This document shows positions 35,642 to 45,369 of a stretch of 64,000 nt of DNA, in pieces. Every line of letters begins with the position of its first letter. The stretch's first letter is position 1. The stretch comes from JAEUIE01 sp046350055 (GTDB lineage: Bacteria > Planctomycetota > Planctomycetia > Gemmatales > HRBIN36). The position numbers and the translations under genes are program-made. The notes under the pieces are model-generated. The model did not search any database and had not been told where the DNA came from. It saw nothing but the letters and a program-made list of their open reading frames with translations. The stretch lies in NCBI GenBank assembly GCA_046350055.1, contig JAXMBC010000001.1, forward strand, positions 2,542,001 through 2,606,000, written 5' to 3'.

Positions 35642-36444
35642 TGTCAGTGCTGGATGATCTCTTCGTTCGCTGCCGCGCCGCGAAGCGATCGGCTTTCATT
35701 CCCTTCCTTACCGCCGGCGATCCGTCGCTGGAGTTGACAGGGCATGTCGTCGATACTGTCATCAATGCAGGAGCCGATGCTGTCGAGATTGGCTTTCCTT
35801 ACAGCGATCCGCTGGCGGATGGTCCCGTCATTCAAGCCAGTTACACGCGTTCTCTGGCAGCAGGTACGAAACTGGCAGGCATCTTTGCCGCGGTCAGGCA
35901 GTGGACAGGCAAGCATCCTTCCATCCCGTTTCTCGGAATGGTGAGCTACAGTCTTGTCCACCGACAAGGCCCGGAGCAATTTCTTCAATCAACGCGCAAT
36001 GCTGGATTTCATGGATTGATCATCCCGGACCTCCCCCATGAGGAAGCTCAGTCACTCGCTCCGCAAGCATTATCGCGGGGTATTTCGCTCATCCAGCTCG
36101 TCACACCAACCACTCCTGCAGAGCGTGCTGCCAGGATCGCTGGAACCACAAGTGGCTTTCTTTATGTTGTCAGTGTGACTGGTATCACCGGGGCTCGTAC
36201 CAGTATGCCTGGGCAACTCGCCCAGCAGTTGAGCAGCCTGAGGACAATCACCCGGTTGCCTCTTTGTGTTGGCTTTGGCATCAGTAAAGCAGAACAAGCC
36301 AGGCTTCTTGCTGGTCAAGCTGATGGTGTGATTGTTGGCAGTGCCCTCGTGCGTTGTCTCGAAGGCGAGCAGCCCTGGGAAGAAAAGCTCAAGTCGTTGC
36401 ATCAACTCGCCAGTGAACTTCGACAAGGTTGCGAAGCGATATAA
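35641..36444 (+). CDS. trpA: Tryptophan synthase alpha subunit
   Basis: Cleaves indole-3-glycerol phosphate to indole, passed to TrpB. 267 residues, the normal length. Catalytic Glu49 (AVEIGFPYSDPLADG) and Asp60 are at the classical positions, with FLTAGDPS, IPDLPHEEA, TPTTP and YVVSVTGITGART. TrpB and other trp genes are not in this window. Translation is coupled to the small upstream gene by a 1-bp overlap. Confidence 0.96.
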   Translation: MSVLDDLFVRCRAAKRSAFIPFLTAGDPSLELTGHVVDTVINAGADAVEIGFPYSDPLADGPVIQASYTRSLAAGTKLAGIFAAVRQWTGKHPSIPFLGMVSYSLVHRQGPEQFLQSTRNAGFHGLIIPDLPHEEAQSLAPQALSRGISLIQLVTPTTPAERAARIAGTTSGFLYVVSVTGITGARTSMPGQLAQQLSSLRTITRLPLCVGFGISKAEQARLLAGQADGVIVGSALVRCLEGEQPWEEKLKSLHQLASELRQGCEAI

Positions 36445-36473
36445 TTGCCTACAACTATCAGCTACCTATCACG

Positions 36474-37478
36474 ATGCAGCTCATCGAACCGACAGATCGT
36501 GGACTCTACTGTCCCGTGGGGGATTTCTACATTGATCCCTGGCGGGCGGTTGATCGTGCCATCGTCACGCATGCACATAGTGATCATGCCAGGCGAGGCG
36601 CTCAGAACTACCTGGTTCCAAACGATGGAGTCGGTGTCCTCAAGCATCGGCTCGGCAGTGACATTCATGTTACCGGCATGTCCTATGGAGAAACCGTCTA
36701 CATGAACGGAGCCAGGGTCAGTCTGCACCCGGCAGGCCACATCCTGGGCGCTTGCATGGTCCGAGTGGAGTATCAGGGACTGATCTGGGTTTTCAGTGGC
36801 GATTACAAGACACAATCTGATCCCACCTGCAAATCGATGGAGCCGGTCAAGTGCCATGTTTTCATCAGCGAATCGACATTTGGCTTGCCCATCTATCGTT
36901 GGCAAGCGAGCGAAGTCGTTTTTGCAGAGATTAACCGATGGTGGCAGCGTACTCGCGATGAAGGACGCTGCAGTGTCGTCTTTGGCTATTCACTTGGCAA
37001 AGCACAGCGCATTCTCGCACATCTTGAACCGTCGATTGGTTGCATTGGCGTGCATGGTGCCATTGATGCACTTCTTCCCAGTTACCAGGAAGCAGGTGTG
37101 ACCTTTCCGCCATATGAATTGGTCGATACTCGAGATAAACGACAACTGGAGCGTTTCAGAAAAGGTGGCATCATCGTCGCCCCTCCTTCTGCGAATGGTA
37201 CTCCCTGGCTTGCGAAGTTTGGTGATGTAGCGACTGCCAGCGCCTCGGGCTGGATGACCATACGCGGGCCCAGGCGGCGAGCCAATGTGGAAACTGGATT
37301 TGTCCTATCAGACCACGCTGACTGGCCCGGGCTGCATGAGACTATTCGTGCGACTGGTGCTGAACGTGTTGGGCTCACCCATGGCTATGTCAGCACGATG
37401 GTGAAGTACTTGAGAGAGCAGGGGGTCGATGCGTTTCCACTCAGTACCCAGTTTCAGGGTGATGCCGCGGAAGAGTAA
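36474..37478 (+). CDS. Ligase-associated DNA exonuclease (MBL/beta-CASP fold)
   Basis: 334 residues. Metallo-beta-lactamase nuclease related to the mRNA 3'-end processing factors that occurs next to LigC-type ligases. Start MQLIEPTDRGLYCPVGD at 36474; a longer frame to 36429 overlaps trpA. The metal motif is THAHSDHARRG, then PAGHILGACMV and SGDYK. beta-CASP residues SDHADW and a final HG follow. Part of a ligase, exonuclease, helicase repair set; its usual ligase lies 820 bp downstream, after an antisense ATPase gene. Confidence 0.93.
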   Translation: MQLIEPTDRGLYCPVGDFYIDPWRAVDRAIVTHAHSDHARRGAQNYLVPNDGVGVLKHRLGSDIHVTGMSYGETVYMNGARVSLHPAGHILGACMVRVEYQGLIWVFSGDYKTQSDPTCKSMEPVKCHVFISESTFGLPIYRWQASEVVFAEINRWWQRTRDEGRCSVVFGYSLGKAQRILAHLEPSIGCIGVHGAIDALLPSYQEAGVTFPPYELVDTRDKRQLERFRKGGIIVAPPSANGTPWLAKFGDVATASASGWMTIRGPRRRANVETGFVLSDHADWPGLHETIRATGAERVGLTHGYVSTMVKYLREQGVDAFPLSTQFQGDAAEE

Positions 37479-38222
37479 TTATCCCAATACTCGTGCCAGA
37501 AACTGTCTGGTTCGTTCGGTCTTCGGTTGATCCAGAACCTCCGCAGCCGACCCCTCCTCGATGTTGCGACCGTCGGCCAGGATGACGACTTTATCAGCAG
37601 CCTTACGGGCAAAGCCGATTTCATGAGTGACCATCAGGATGGTCAGTCCCCTGGCCTGCAATCTTTCCAGCACGGCCAGCACGTCGTGCTTGCGTTCGGG
37701 ATCGAGAGCACTGGTGATTTCATCACAGAGCAGGGCCTCGGGATTCATGGCAAGTGCCCGGGCAATGGCAACACGCTGCTGTTGACCACCTGACAACTGA
37801 TTAGGACGATGCTGCATGCGATCTGCCAGGCCGACGTCGGTAAGCAGTTGGGCAGCGTGATCGCGAGCCTCTTTCCAGGGGGTCTTGTTCACTCGCAAAG
37901 GCGCTTCCATAACATTCTCAATCGCTGAGAGATGAGGAAAGAGCCGGAAATCCTGGAACACCATCCCTACTGTACGTCGCACTGCTTCCAGAGCACCTGC
38001 ATTGTTAGCCTGCAACTGATGGCTGCCAATGCTGATCGTGCCAGCATCGAAGGTATTCAATCCATTCACACAACGAAGCAGAGTGGACTTACCTCCGCCG
38101 GAAGGCCCCAGCAGGCAGACAGTCTGACCTTTTTCGACATCCAGCGAGACAGCATCGAGAATGGTTTTGCTGTCGATCCGCTTGGTGAGCTGCGAGATCG
38201 AGATGAAGTGCTTCGTAGGCAG
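37479..38222 (-). CDS. GlnQ-type ABC ATPase, start codon unresolved
   Basis: Amino-acid-type ABC ATPase: Walker A GPSGGGKST, Q-loop MVFQDFRLFPHL, signature LSGGQQQRVAIARAL, Walker B LLCDEITSALDP and H-loop VTHEIGFA, all intact. No ATG, GTG or TTG lies upstream of Walker A in this frame: a TGA at 38232-38234 is followed by open codons including CTG (38222), with the first GTG only at 38069 inside Walker A. Homology demands the longer product, so a rare start (CTG at 38222 or another) or a sequencing error is implied. No permease or binding-protein gene is adjacent. Function as part of a transporter is uncertain. Confidence 0.72.
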   Translation of the reverse strand: MPTKHFISISQLTKRIDSKTILDAVSLDVEKGQTVCLLGPSGGGKSTLLRCVNGLNTFDAGTISIGSHQLQANNAGALEAVRRTVGMVFQDFRLFPHLSAIENVMEAPLRVNKTPWKEARDHAAQLLTDVGLADRMQHRPNQLSGGQQQRVAIARALAMNPEALLCDEITSALDPERKHDVLAVLERLQARGLTILMVTHEIGFARKAADKVVILADGRNIEEGSAAEVLDQPKTERTRQFLARVLG

Positions 38223-38296
38223 GGTCTCCTTTCAGGATGAACAAGATGTATATGCAGCAGGTAAGATGACAATAGTTCGATGCATAAGATAATAAC

Positions 38297-39904
38297 ATGC
38301 AGCGGTTTACTCAGCTCTATGACGATCTCGACGCGACAACGCGTACCAATGATAAAGTAGCGGCACTGGAGCGTTACTTCCGGGAGGCACCTCCGGCCGA
38401 TGCCATCTGGGCCATCTATTTTTTTACCGGTCGCCGGTTGCCTCGGGTGGTGAACAGTACCCGTCTGCGTGAGTGGGCTGCCGAAGTAGCGGGGTATCCG
38501 GGCTGGTTGCTGGATGAATGTTATGAAGCAGTAGGCGATCAGAGCGAAACCATCGCGCTGTTATTGCCGGATCCGGTGAAAGTGGAGCCACCTCCGCTCT
38601 CCCAGTTTATTCGGGAGCGTCTGTTACCCATGAAACGCTGGCATGAAGAGCGTCGGCGACAGATGGTCGAGCAAACCTGGAAGGAACTCGACAGCAGGCA
38701 GCGGTTTCTTTTCCACAAACTCATGGGAGGCAGCTTTCGAGTCGGAGTAGCGAGGACGCTGGTCGTGCGGGCTCTGGCACAAGTGGCTGGGATAACACCG
38801 GCTGTCATGGCTTATCGCGTCATGGGTGACTGGGAGCCTACAGAGGCGTCGTATCATCGTTTGATGCAGCCTGAATCGGTGTCGGATTCGTCCAATGATG
38901 CCAACAGCAGGCCGTATCCATTTTATCTGGCTTCGCCACTGACCGACTCGTTCGCAGAGCTGGGAGAGATTCACGAATGGCAGATCGAGTGGAAATGGGA
39001 TGGAATCCGTGGACAACTCATTCGCCGCAGGGACGATATCCTGATCTGGTCACGTGGTGAAGAACTGATCACCGATCGATTCCCCGAGATCGTGCGCTGT
39101 GCGGACATGCTTGTGCCTGAAGGCACCGTGCTCGATGGAGAACTGCTTGCCTGGCAGGGTGATCAGCCTCTGCCATTCAGTCTGCTGCAGCGGCGCATTG
39201 GTCGCAAGTCAGTAACGCCGCGCATCATGAGCGAAGTACCGGTAGTTTTCCTGGCATACGATCTGCTGGAATGGCAGGGGGTTGATCAGCGTAATCAACC
39301 ACTCCACGTTCGGCGTCAACTACTGGCCGATTGGCATGCACAACATCTTCACGAGAGGCTTCGACTTTCCCCGGTTCATTCACTGGATAACTGGGAAGCT
39401 GCTCAATCACTTCTAGCAACTTCACGTGAGCATCTCACAGAAGGACTGATGCTCAAGCGGCGAACTTCCAGCTATGGCGTCGGGCGAACGCGGGGTGATT
39501 GGTGGAAACTGAAGATCGAGCCCTTTCACATCGATGCGGTGCTCGTGTATGCACAGAGCGGTTCTGGCAAGCGGGCAAGCCTCTTTACCGACTATACCTT
39601 TGCCGTGTGGCACGAAGGTGAACTGGTGCCGGTGGCGAAAGCCTACTCAGGACTGACTAACGAGGAAATCAAAAAGGTCGATCAGTTTATCCGGAGCAAC
39701 ACCCTGGAACGGTTTGGCCCCGTACGAGTCGTAAAGCCAGAACTGGTGTTTGAACTGGCCTTCGAAGGCATCCAGTCTTCGCCACGTCATAAGTCGGGAG
39801 TCGCAGTCCGCTTCCCCCGCATGGCCCGCTGGAGGACTGACAAGAAACCGGAAGAAGCAGATACCCTGCAAGGCTTGCAGTCATTGGCTCTGCACAAGAA
39901 ATGA
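38297..39904 (+). CDS. ATP-dependent DNA ligase (LigB/LigC-like, cisplatin-damage-response type)
   Basis: 535 residues, seals nicks with ATP. Adenylation-domain motif I with the catalytic Lys in EWKWDGIRGQ; motif III region DGELLAW, motif IV EGLMLKR, motif V WWKLKIEP. An N-terminal helical domain (residues 1-200) and a C-terminal OB-fold are present. This ligase type normally travels with the ligase-associated exonuclease (36474-37478) and a DEXH helicase; the helicase is not in this window. The minus-strand membrane protein ends immediately after it (39904/39905). Confidence 0.94.
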   Translation: MQRFTQLYDDLDATTRTNDKVAALERYFREAPPADAIWAIYFFTGRRLPRVVNSTRLREWAAEVAGYPGWLLDECYEAVGDQSETIALLLPDPVKVEPPPLSQFIRERLLPMKRWHEERRRQMVEQTWKELDSRQRFLFHKLMGGSFRVGVARTLVVRALAQVAGITPAVMAYRVMGDWEPTEASYHRLMQPESVSDSSNDANSRPYPFYLASPLTDSFAELGEIHEWQIEWKWDGIRGQLIRRRDDILIWSRGEELITDRFPEIVRCADMLVPEGTVLDGELLAWQGDQPLPFSLLQRRIGRKSVTPRIMSEVPVVFLAYDLLEWQGVDQRNQPLHVRRQLLADWHAQHLHERLRLSPVHSLDNWEAAQSLLATSREHLTEGLMLKRRTSSYGVGRTRGDWWKLKIEPFHIDAVLVYAQSGSGKRASLFTDYTFAVWHEGELVPVAKAYSGLTNEEIKKVDQFIRSNTLERFGPVRVVKPELVFELAFEGIQSSPRHKSGVAVRFPRMARWRTDKKPEEADTLQGLQSLALHKK

Positions 39905-40318
39905 TCAGGGTGATGGAGGTGGACCACCAGGCCTGCTGCGAGCCTCGGCTTCCAGTCTTTCTTTCTCCTGCAGCATCTCCTGGGTAAGCTTCTCCATTGC
40001 CTTCCTCCGAAGTTCCTTTACTTCAGGTGAGTTGTCGTGACGATGCTGCTTAACCAGCATAGCCACCAATACCAGGAGTGGTGTACTTCCGAGAATAACC
40101 GCTGTCAGGCCTCGCCACAGCTCGAATGGTTCCTGCGCAAGGAGCCAATACCCCGAAGCAACAATGAAGCCCAGGGCGAGCATGCAACCCAGCACGATTC
40201 CTTTCTCATTCCTGATCGCAGGACGCCCTCCACCCAGAAACATGATCAGGAGAAAGAACATGATAAATCCACCCAGACCTGCCAGTCCGTAGTACAGTAC
40301 CCAGCACAATTGTTCCAC
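39905..40318 (-). CDS. Small membrane protein of unknown function
   Basis: 137 residues. Three hydrophobic segments (YYGLAGLGGFIMFFLLIMFL, IVLGCMLALGFIVASGYWLL, LTAVILGSTPLLVLVAMLV) followed by a charged coiled-coil tail (KELRRKAMEKLTQEM, then LEAEARSRPGG). Its stop abuts the ligase stop in convergent orientation. No family recognised. The 155 bp between it and the next gene hold only the two divergent promoters. Confidence 0.8.
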   Translation of the reverse strand: MEQLCWVLYYGLAGLGGFIMFFLLIMFLGGGRPAIRNEKGIVLGCMLALGFIVASGYWLLAQEPFELWRGLTAVILGSTPLLVLVAMLVKQHRHDNSPEVKELRRKAMEKLTQEMLQEKERLEAEARSRPGGPPPSP

Positions 40319-40473
40319 GAGACGCCTCCTTTCGAAGAAAACGTGTGTGGCACAAGCATACTATGCCAATCTCATTCGTCGTTCACAAGTGAAGGAAGAA
40401 GCTAACTTTGATTGCAATCTTTGTCAGGCTCCTTTATCCTTACTTATGAAGAGTTCAACGAGGCGAGGATGCG

Positions 40474-43400
40474 ATGCTCCCCCGCTATCAACCAGTAGCC
40501 TGGCGACACCTCATTGGCATGGGATGCCTGTTGAGCAGCTTTACCCTGGGTTTCGTGGCTGCCCAGCAACCACCCCAGAAAGCTGCACCGCCAATCCAAA
40601 TGAACGCAGGCCTGCTTCAGTTGAATGGGCAAATAGTCATTGGGCCGCAAGGCGTTGACACCAACAAGGAGACGGGCAGCCAGAAGGTGAAGCTTCCAGT
40701 GGATCCCCGTGCTCGCCGCAAGGTCGAGGAAGCACGTCGATTCATCGATACGCAGGATTGGCAAAGCGCGGTCAAAATACTCCAGTCACTGCTGGATGCC
40801 AGCGAAGACAATTTCCTGCAGGAAAGCGAAGGGGATAAGGGGCGTCGGGTCAGTGTGCGTGCGGAAGCCAATCGCATGTTGGGCAACCTGCCCCCGGAAG
40901 GCAAGCGATTCTATGAACAGCAATTCGGCTCTGTAGCCAAGCTGGCTCTCAAGCAGGCCAGGGCACAGGCAAATCCCCAGGCGATGGCTGAGGTAGCTCT
41001 GAAATATGTCCACACGCAGGCCGGCGCTGAGGCAGCAGCCTGGCTTGGTGCGTATCACCTCGATCATGGTCGCTACATTGTTGCTGCTCTGTGCTTTGAG
41101 CGACTCCTGTCACGGGAACAGGCTGGAACCGAGTTGACCATCAGCACTATTTACAAAGCAGCTATCGCTTTTGAACGTGCTGGTGACGTAAACAACCGTG
41201 AACGTGCCTGGAAGATGTTGCAAGCTCGGCTCAATCAGCCGAATGAACGCCTTCCTGTCGCGTTGCGTTCCTGGGATGAAGCCAGGCTGAAAGCGTCGCT
41301 GAGTTCCATCGCTCAAGCTCGAGTGCAGGACTCTCAGACCGATTGGCGACTGTTCATGGGCAGTGCAGATCGTACGGCTCGCAGCAACAGCACATCGCCT
41401 TTCATGGAGCCCATGTTCCCGAGCCTGTCACTCACGGAACCAGGAAGCACGCGAAATGAAATAGAACAGACTTCCAAGAAGTTGACGAGTTGGGGTGTGC
41501 CGATTATTCCCGGTTCTCATCCCATCATCGTGAAGAATCATGCCATCTTCCGCACTCTGGAAGGTATCACCGCGTTCAATTTGAAGACTGGTGTCAAGGC
41601 CTGGGACAGCCAATCGGACGCCAGCCTGGCTGCATCCATGCGTGGACAGAATAATGTCGACCCGGAATCCATCAATTACCTCAGTTACTATCGCGATACC
41701 GCTCCGTCCATCATTGTTGAGAATACTCTGCTGGGTACATTGAGTGCTGACAATGAACTGGTGTATGCAGTCGAAGACCTCGCGTTGCCGCCCTATGTAA
41801 GCATCACTGGCATGATGTGGCGAGGAGCTGGGGCGAATCAGCCCAGGAATCGCCATGGCGACTTTCATGCCTGCAATCATCTGATTGCGTACGACATTGA
41901 AGGTGGCCGCGCCGTCTGGTCTATAGGCACCAAGTTGCCTGAGCAGCCATTCTCCGACATGTACTTTCTCGGCCCGCCACTGCCACTGGGTGACAAGCTT
42001 TATGTACTGGCTGAGGTACAGGCTGAGATCAAGCTGCTTTGCCTGCAGAACATCAAGACCATGAAACCGGGGGCCGGGCAAACGGATGAGTTCGAGTACA
42101 ACGTGGAACTGGTCTGGTTGCAGCCGCTGGGAGTAGTGGACCGTCGTATCACCGAAGAACCGGTGCGTCGTTCCCAGGCTGCCATGCTATCCTACAGCGA
42201 TGGCATCCTGGTTTGTCCCACGAATGCCGGTGCGGTCGTCGGGGTTGATCTGTTGACGCGATCCCTGGTTTGGGCATTCAACTACCAGCATGAAACAGTG
42301 CGAACCGATTCCAATGAGGCGGATCGCCCGGGCGGCATCAATGGCCGCATCATTGGCCGATTGCCTCCTTCCACTGAAGCACCAACACGTGGAGCACAAT
42401 GGTCGTTTGCCGCACCGGTGGTCAGCCAGGGAAAAGTTCTATTGGCTCCGCCCGATGGCAACGCCCTGCATGCTATCAACCTGCGGGACGGCACAGTTGC
42501 CTGGTCGGTGAACCGTGTTGATACCAGCAAGGATGCCCTTCCTCCCGATTACTACCTCGGCGGAGTCTTCGATCAAACTGTCGTACTGGTTGGCAAGCAG
42601 AATGTTCATGCACTCGACCTCAAGACAGGTAACAAACTATGGAACGTCAATACAGGGATCCCAGTTGGCCGTGGTATTGCCAATAACGACACCTACTTCC
42701 TTCCCGTCAAAAGCAATGAAGTGGTAGGGATCAACCTGAAGTCTGGAGCAATCACCTCACGCAGCAAGGCACGCCACCGGGAACAGCTAGGCAACCTTGC
42801 GCTGGTTGGCGAACATCTGGTATCTCTTAATCACCTCCATCTCCTGGTCTACCCCATTGAGGCTGTGAAAGAGCGGCAGGTGGCGGAGCGTCTCAAGACT
42901 AATCCCAATGATGCAGGGGCGTTGATCGATCAGGGGGAATTGCATTGGCAGCGGGGCAATGTCGCAGTAGCCATCGATCACTTCCGCCGGGCCCTGAAGA
43001 ATAATCCTCCCTCCGATTTGCAGGCCAAGGGAGAAGCCAAGCTCGCCGATTCTCTATTGATACTGCTGGAGAAGAACTTTATTGAGCATGAAAAGGACCT
43101 GCCTGAATTAGAAAGACTGACGGTAGCATCGGCAACTACTCCCGAAGAGCGATTGGCACTTGAGGAACGCAAGGCTCGTTATTATCGCCTGGTGGCTCGC
43201 GGGCGGGAATCGCAGGGCAGGGTGGAAGAGGCGCTCGCCAGCTATCATGCGTTTGCTCAATTGGACGACAAACTGATTCCCAGTCCGGATGATGTACAGG
43301 TTCGAATCGTGCCTCGTGTCTGGGCGCTTGCCCAGGCGCAGGGAATGGTCAAGCGATTAAGCCCGGAGATGCTGACGAAACTGGATGCCATTGTGCTGAA

Positions 43401-45357
43401 GCAATGGGAACAGGTGAAAGGTGGTTCTCTCGAGGCAATCCGCGCATTCACCGATTTCTATGGTGAGCTGGGCACGGTCGGCCAGAAAGCGCAACTCCAG
43501 TTCGTCGAAATGCAACTGGAGAGCAAAGACTTCACGAGTGCCGTGCTGCGATTGATGCCGTTGCTCCACGTTTCCAACATTGAGATTGCCGCCAGGGCCC
43601 ATGAAGCCATGGCACGTGCAAACATACGACTCGGAGAAATGGAGAACGCAGCCTATTACTATCGCATGCTCGCCCGCAAGTACCCGAATGTGGAGGTGCG
43701 TGCCGGCAAGACTGGTAAGCAATTGCTGCAGGAACTCTCCACCGACAAGCGATTCCTTCCCTACCTGGATGAGCGTCAGGGACTTTCCAATCTGCAGAAC
43801 TTCTCCATCGACAAGATGGATTATTCACAACGTCAGCAGATCGGTTACTCCCGTCAATCTATTGGAATGTTCACAGCTACCTTCTCTGCCCGTGAAGAGG
43901 TGCCTCCCTCGTTGCGGCGGTATTCGTTGGAAGTTAACACTGACAACAACAACCCGACACTCAACTGCAATTACATCTTGCGAGATCTGATCACCAAGAA
44001 AGACCTGCAAAAGCCCAGGTTTGCTACTGCAATAACTGGGTTCTATGGATTACCCCAGGAAAGCGTTTTGCCGACTTACCAGATGTGCGGCAATGTGATG
44101 GTCTTTGCGTGGGCGGATGCCGTTGTGGGAATCGATCCAGTCCGAAAGAAGGAACTCTGGGCGATCAATGTCACCGGAGACGACAAACAGGATGTCAACC
44201 AGCGGGAAGGACGCATTCTTCCGGTCAACGAGATTCCTGGGCGGTTTAAGCTGCAGAACAACAACAATACATTTGAAATCCTCGGCACGTACGGTCCAGG
44301 TTCGTCCAATCGTCTGTTACTCACGGTGCGATTGGAAGGATTGATCTGCATTGACCCGCAAACAGGTGACAAACTCTGGACACGCTTCGGTATCAATCCA
44401 GGCATGGAGATGTTTGGCGATGATGAGTATGCCATCCTCTTGCCACCCGCCGTTGGTCGCAGTGTGGAAGACAAGCCAATGGCGATTCGTCTGCTCGATG
44501 GGGAAATGATCGAACTACCCAACGAGATTATCGAGCAGAAAAAGTCAGCAGTGGCTGTGATGGGTCGCAAACTGCTGGTACAGCATGCAACTTCGGCTAC
44601 CACGGTGGAATGGCAACTCCTTGACCCGGTGACCAGGCAGTGTCAATGGAAGAAGTCACTGGCCCGGGATGGTACCATCCTGCGTGCAGCCCTGCCTTCT
44701 GAACTCATTGGCTATCTTGATCGCGAAGGCAAGGCGCAGTTATTCAACCTTCAAACTGGTAATCTGGAGTTGGAGACTCGACTGTCCCAATCCAACTCTG
44801 GTTTCGCGCAAGCTCATTTTCTGTTGGATGACAAGGAATGTTATATCTTCTGTTGCACAGGCCTCGAGCAGACCAGGGAAAAGGGCCGCTTTCTAATGCT
44901 GACTCAGTATCAATGGCTTCGCAGTGTGCCTGTGCAGGGGCCGGTTGCCTGCGTGAACATGGATAATGGCAAACTGCTCTGGGAGGAACAGTTCCCGTTG
45001 CAGTATGTTGTGGTTCATCGTTTCAGAGAACTTCCCTTTCTCCTGTGCTCTGCAGTGTTGCGAAAGATGCAGGAAGGGGAAAAGCCGTTAAATGTGCCGA
45101 ATGCTAACTTCCTTCGCGTTCGAAGTGAGTATGGCATACAGACAGAGTTACAGTGTTTTTCCAAGCTCACCGGCAAGGCGATAGTCGTACAGGATAAACC
45201 GGAGATGGAGCCTTTCTCTGGTCGAGTCTACAATAACGTAGGGTTTCAGGAGTTACTGATTGAACACCATACAGGTCGCATAGAGTTGCGGTCACCCTCC
45301 CAATCGCTCTCCTTCGTCATTCTCGCCAATGCCCTCGCTGCAGTGAAAAACAAATAG
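40474..45357 (+). CDS. Giant exported protein: PQQ-like beta-propeller, TPR region, second PQQ-like propeller
   Basis: 1627 residues with an N-terminal signal peptide (LIGMGCLLSSFTLGFVAAQ). Residues ~60-290 are helical/TPR-like; ~300-800 contain BamB-type PQQ repeats with typical blade ends (GITAFNLKTGVKAWD, LHAINLRDGTVAWSVN, VHALDLKTGNKLWNVN); ~810-1130 are TPR-like; ~1160-1620 form a second propeller (GLICIDPQTGDKLWTRFG). No catalytic domain, no membrane helix apart from the signal. It may be a periplasmic scaffold. It opens the 23.5-kb run of co-directional genes. Confidence 0.88.
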   Translation: MLPRYQPVAWRHLIGMGCLLSSFTLGFVAAQQPPQKAAPPIQMNAGLLQLNGQIVIGPQGVDTNKETGSQKVKLPVDPRARRKVEEARRFIDTQDWQSAVKILQSLLDASEDNFLQESEGDKGRRVSVRAEANRMLGNLPPEGKRFYEQQFGSVAKLALKQARAQANPQAMAEVALKYVHTQAGAEAAAWLGAYHLDHGRYIVAALCFERLLSREQAGTELTISTIYKAAIAFERAGDVNNRERAWKMLQARLNQPNERLPVALRSWDEARLKASLSSIAQARVQDSQTDWRLFMGSADRTARSNSTSPFMEPMFPSLSLTEPGSTRNEIEQTSKKLTSWGVPIIPGSHPIIVKNHAIFRTLEGITAFNLKTGVKAWDSQSDASLAASMRGQNNVDPESINYLSYYRDTAPSIIVENTLLGTLSADNELVYAVEDLALPPYVSITGMMWRGAGANQPRNRHGDFHACNHLIAYDIEGGRAVWSIGTKLPEQPFSDMYFLGPPLPLGDKLYVLAEVQAEIKLLCLQNIKTMKPGAGQTDEFEYNVELVWLQPLGVVDRRITEEPVRRSQAAMLSYSDGILVCPTNAGAVVGVDLLTRSLVWAFNYQHETVRTDSNEADRPGGINGRIIGRLPPSTEAPTRGAQWSFAAPVVSQGKVLLAPPDGNALHAINLRDGTVAWSVNRVDTSKDALPPDYYLGGVFDQTVVLVGKQNVHALDLKTGNKLWNVNTGIPVGRGIANNDTYFLPVKSNEVVGINLKSGAITSRSKARHREQLGNLALVGEHLVSLNHLHLLVYPIEAVKERQVAERLKTNPNDAGALIDQGELHWQRGNVAVAIDHFRRALKNNPPSDLQAKGEAKLADSLLILLEKNFIEHEKDLPELERLTVASATTPEERLALEERKARYYRLVARGRESQGRVEEALASYHAFAQLDDKLIPSPDDVQVRIVPRVWALAQAQGMVKRLSPEMLTKLDAIVLKQWEQVKGGSLEAIRAFTDFYGELGTVGQKAQLQFVEMQLESKDFTSAVLRLMPLLHVSNIEIAARAHEAMARANIRLGEMENAAYYYRMLARKYPNVEVRAGKTGKQLLQELSTDKRFLPYLDERQGLSNLQNFSIDKMDYSQRQQIGYSRQSIGMFTATFSAREEVPPSLRRYSLEVNTDNNNPTLNCNYILRDLITKKDLQKPRFATAITGFYGLPQESVLPTYQMCGNVMVFAWADAVVGIDPVRKKELWAINVTGDDKQDVNQREGRILPVNEIPGRFKLQNNNNTFEILGTYGPGSSNRLLLTVRLEGLICIDPQTGDKLWTRFGINPGMEMFGDDEYAILLPPAVGRSVEDKPMAIRLLDGEMIELPNEIIEQKKSAVAVMGRKLLVQHATSATTVEWQLLDPVTRQCQWKKSLARDGTILRAALPSELIGYLDREGKAQLFNLQTGNLELETRLSQSNSGFAQAHFLLDDKECYIFCCTGLEQTREKGRFLMLTQYQWLRSVPVQGPVACVNMDNGKLLWEEQFPLQYVVVHRFRELPFLLCSAVLRKMQEGEKPLNVPNANFLRVRSEYGIQTELQCFSKLTGKAIVVQDKPEMEPFSGRVYNNVGFQELLIEHHTGRIELRSPSQSLSFVILANALAAVKNK

Positions 45358-45369
45358 ACAGGAGTGATC

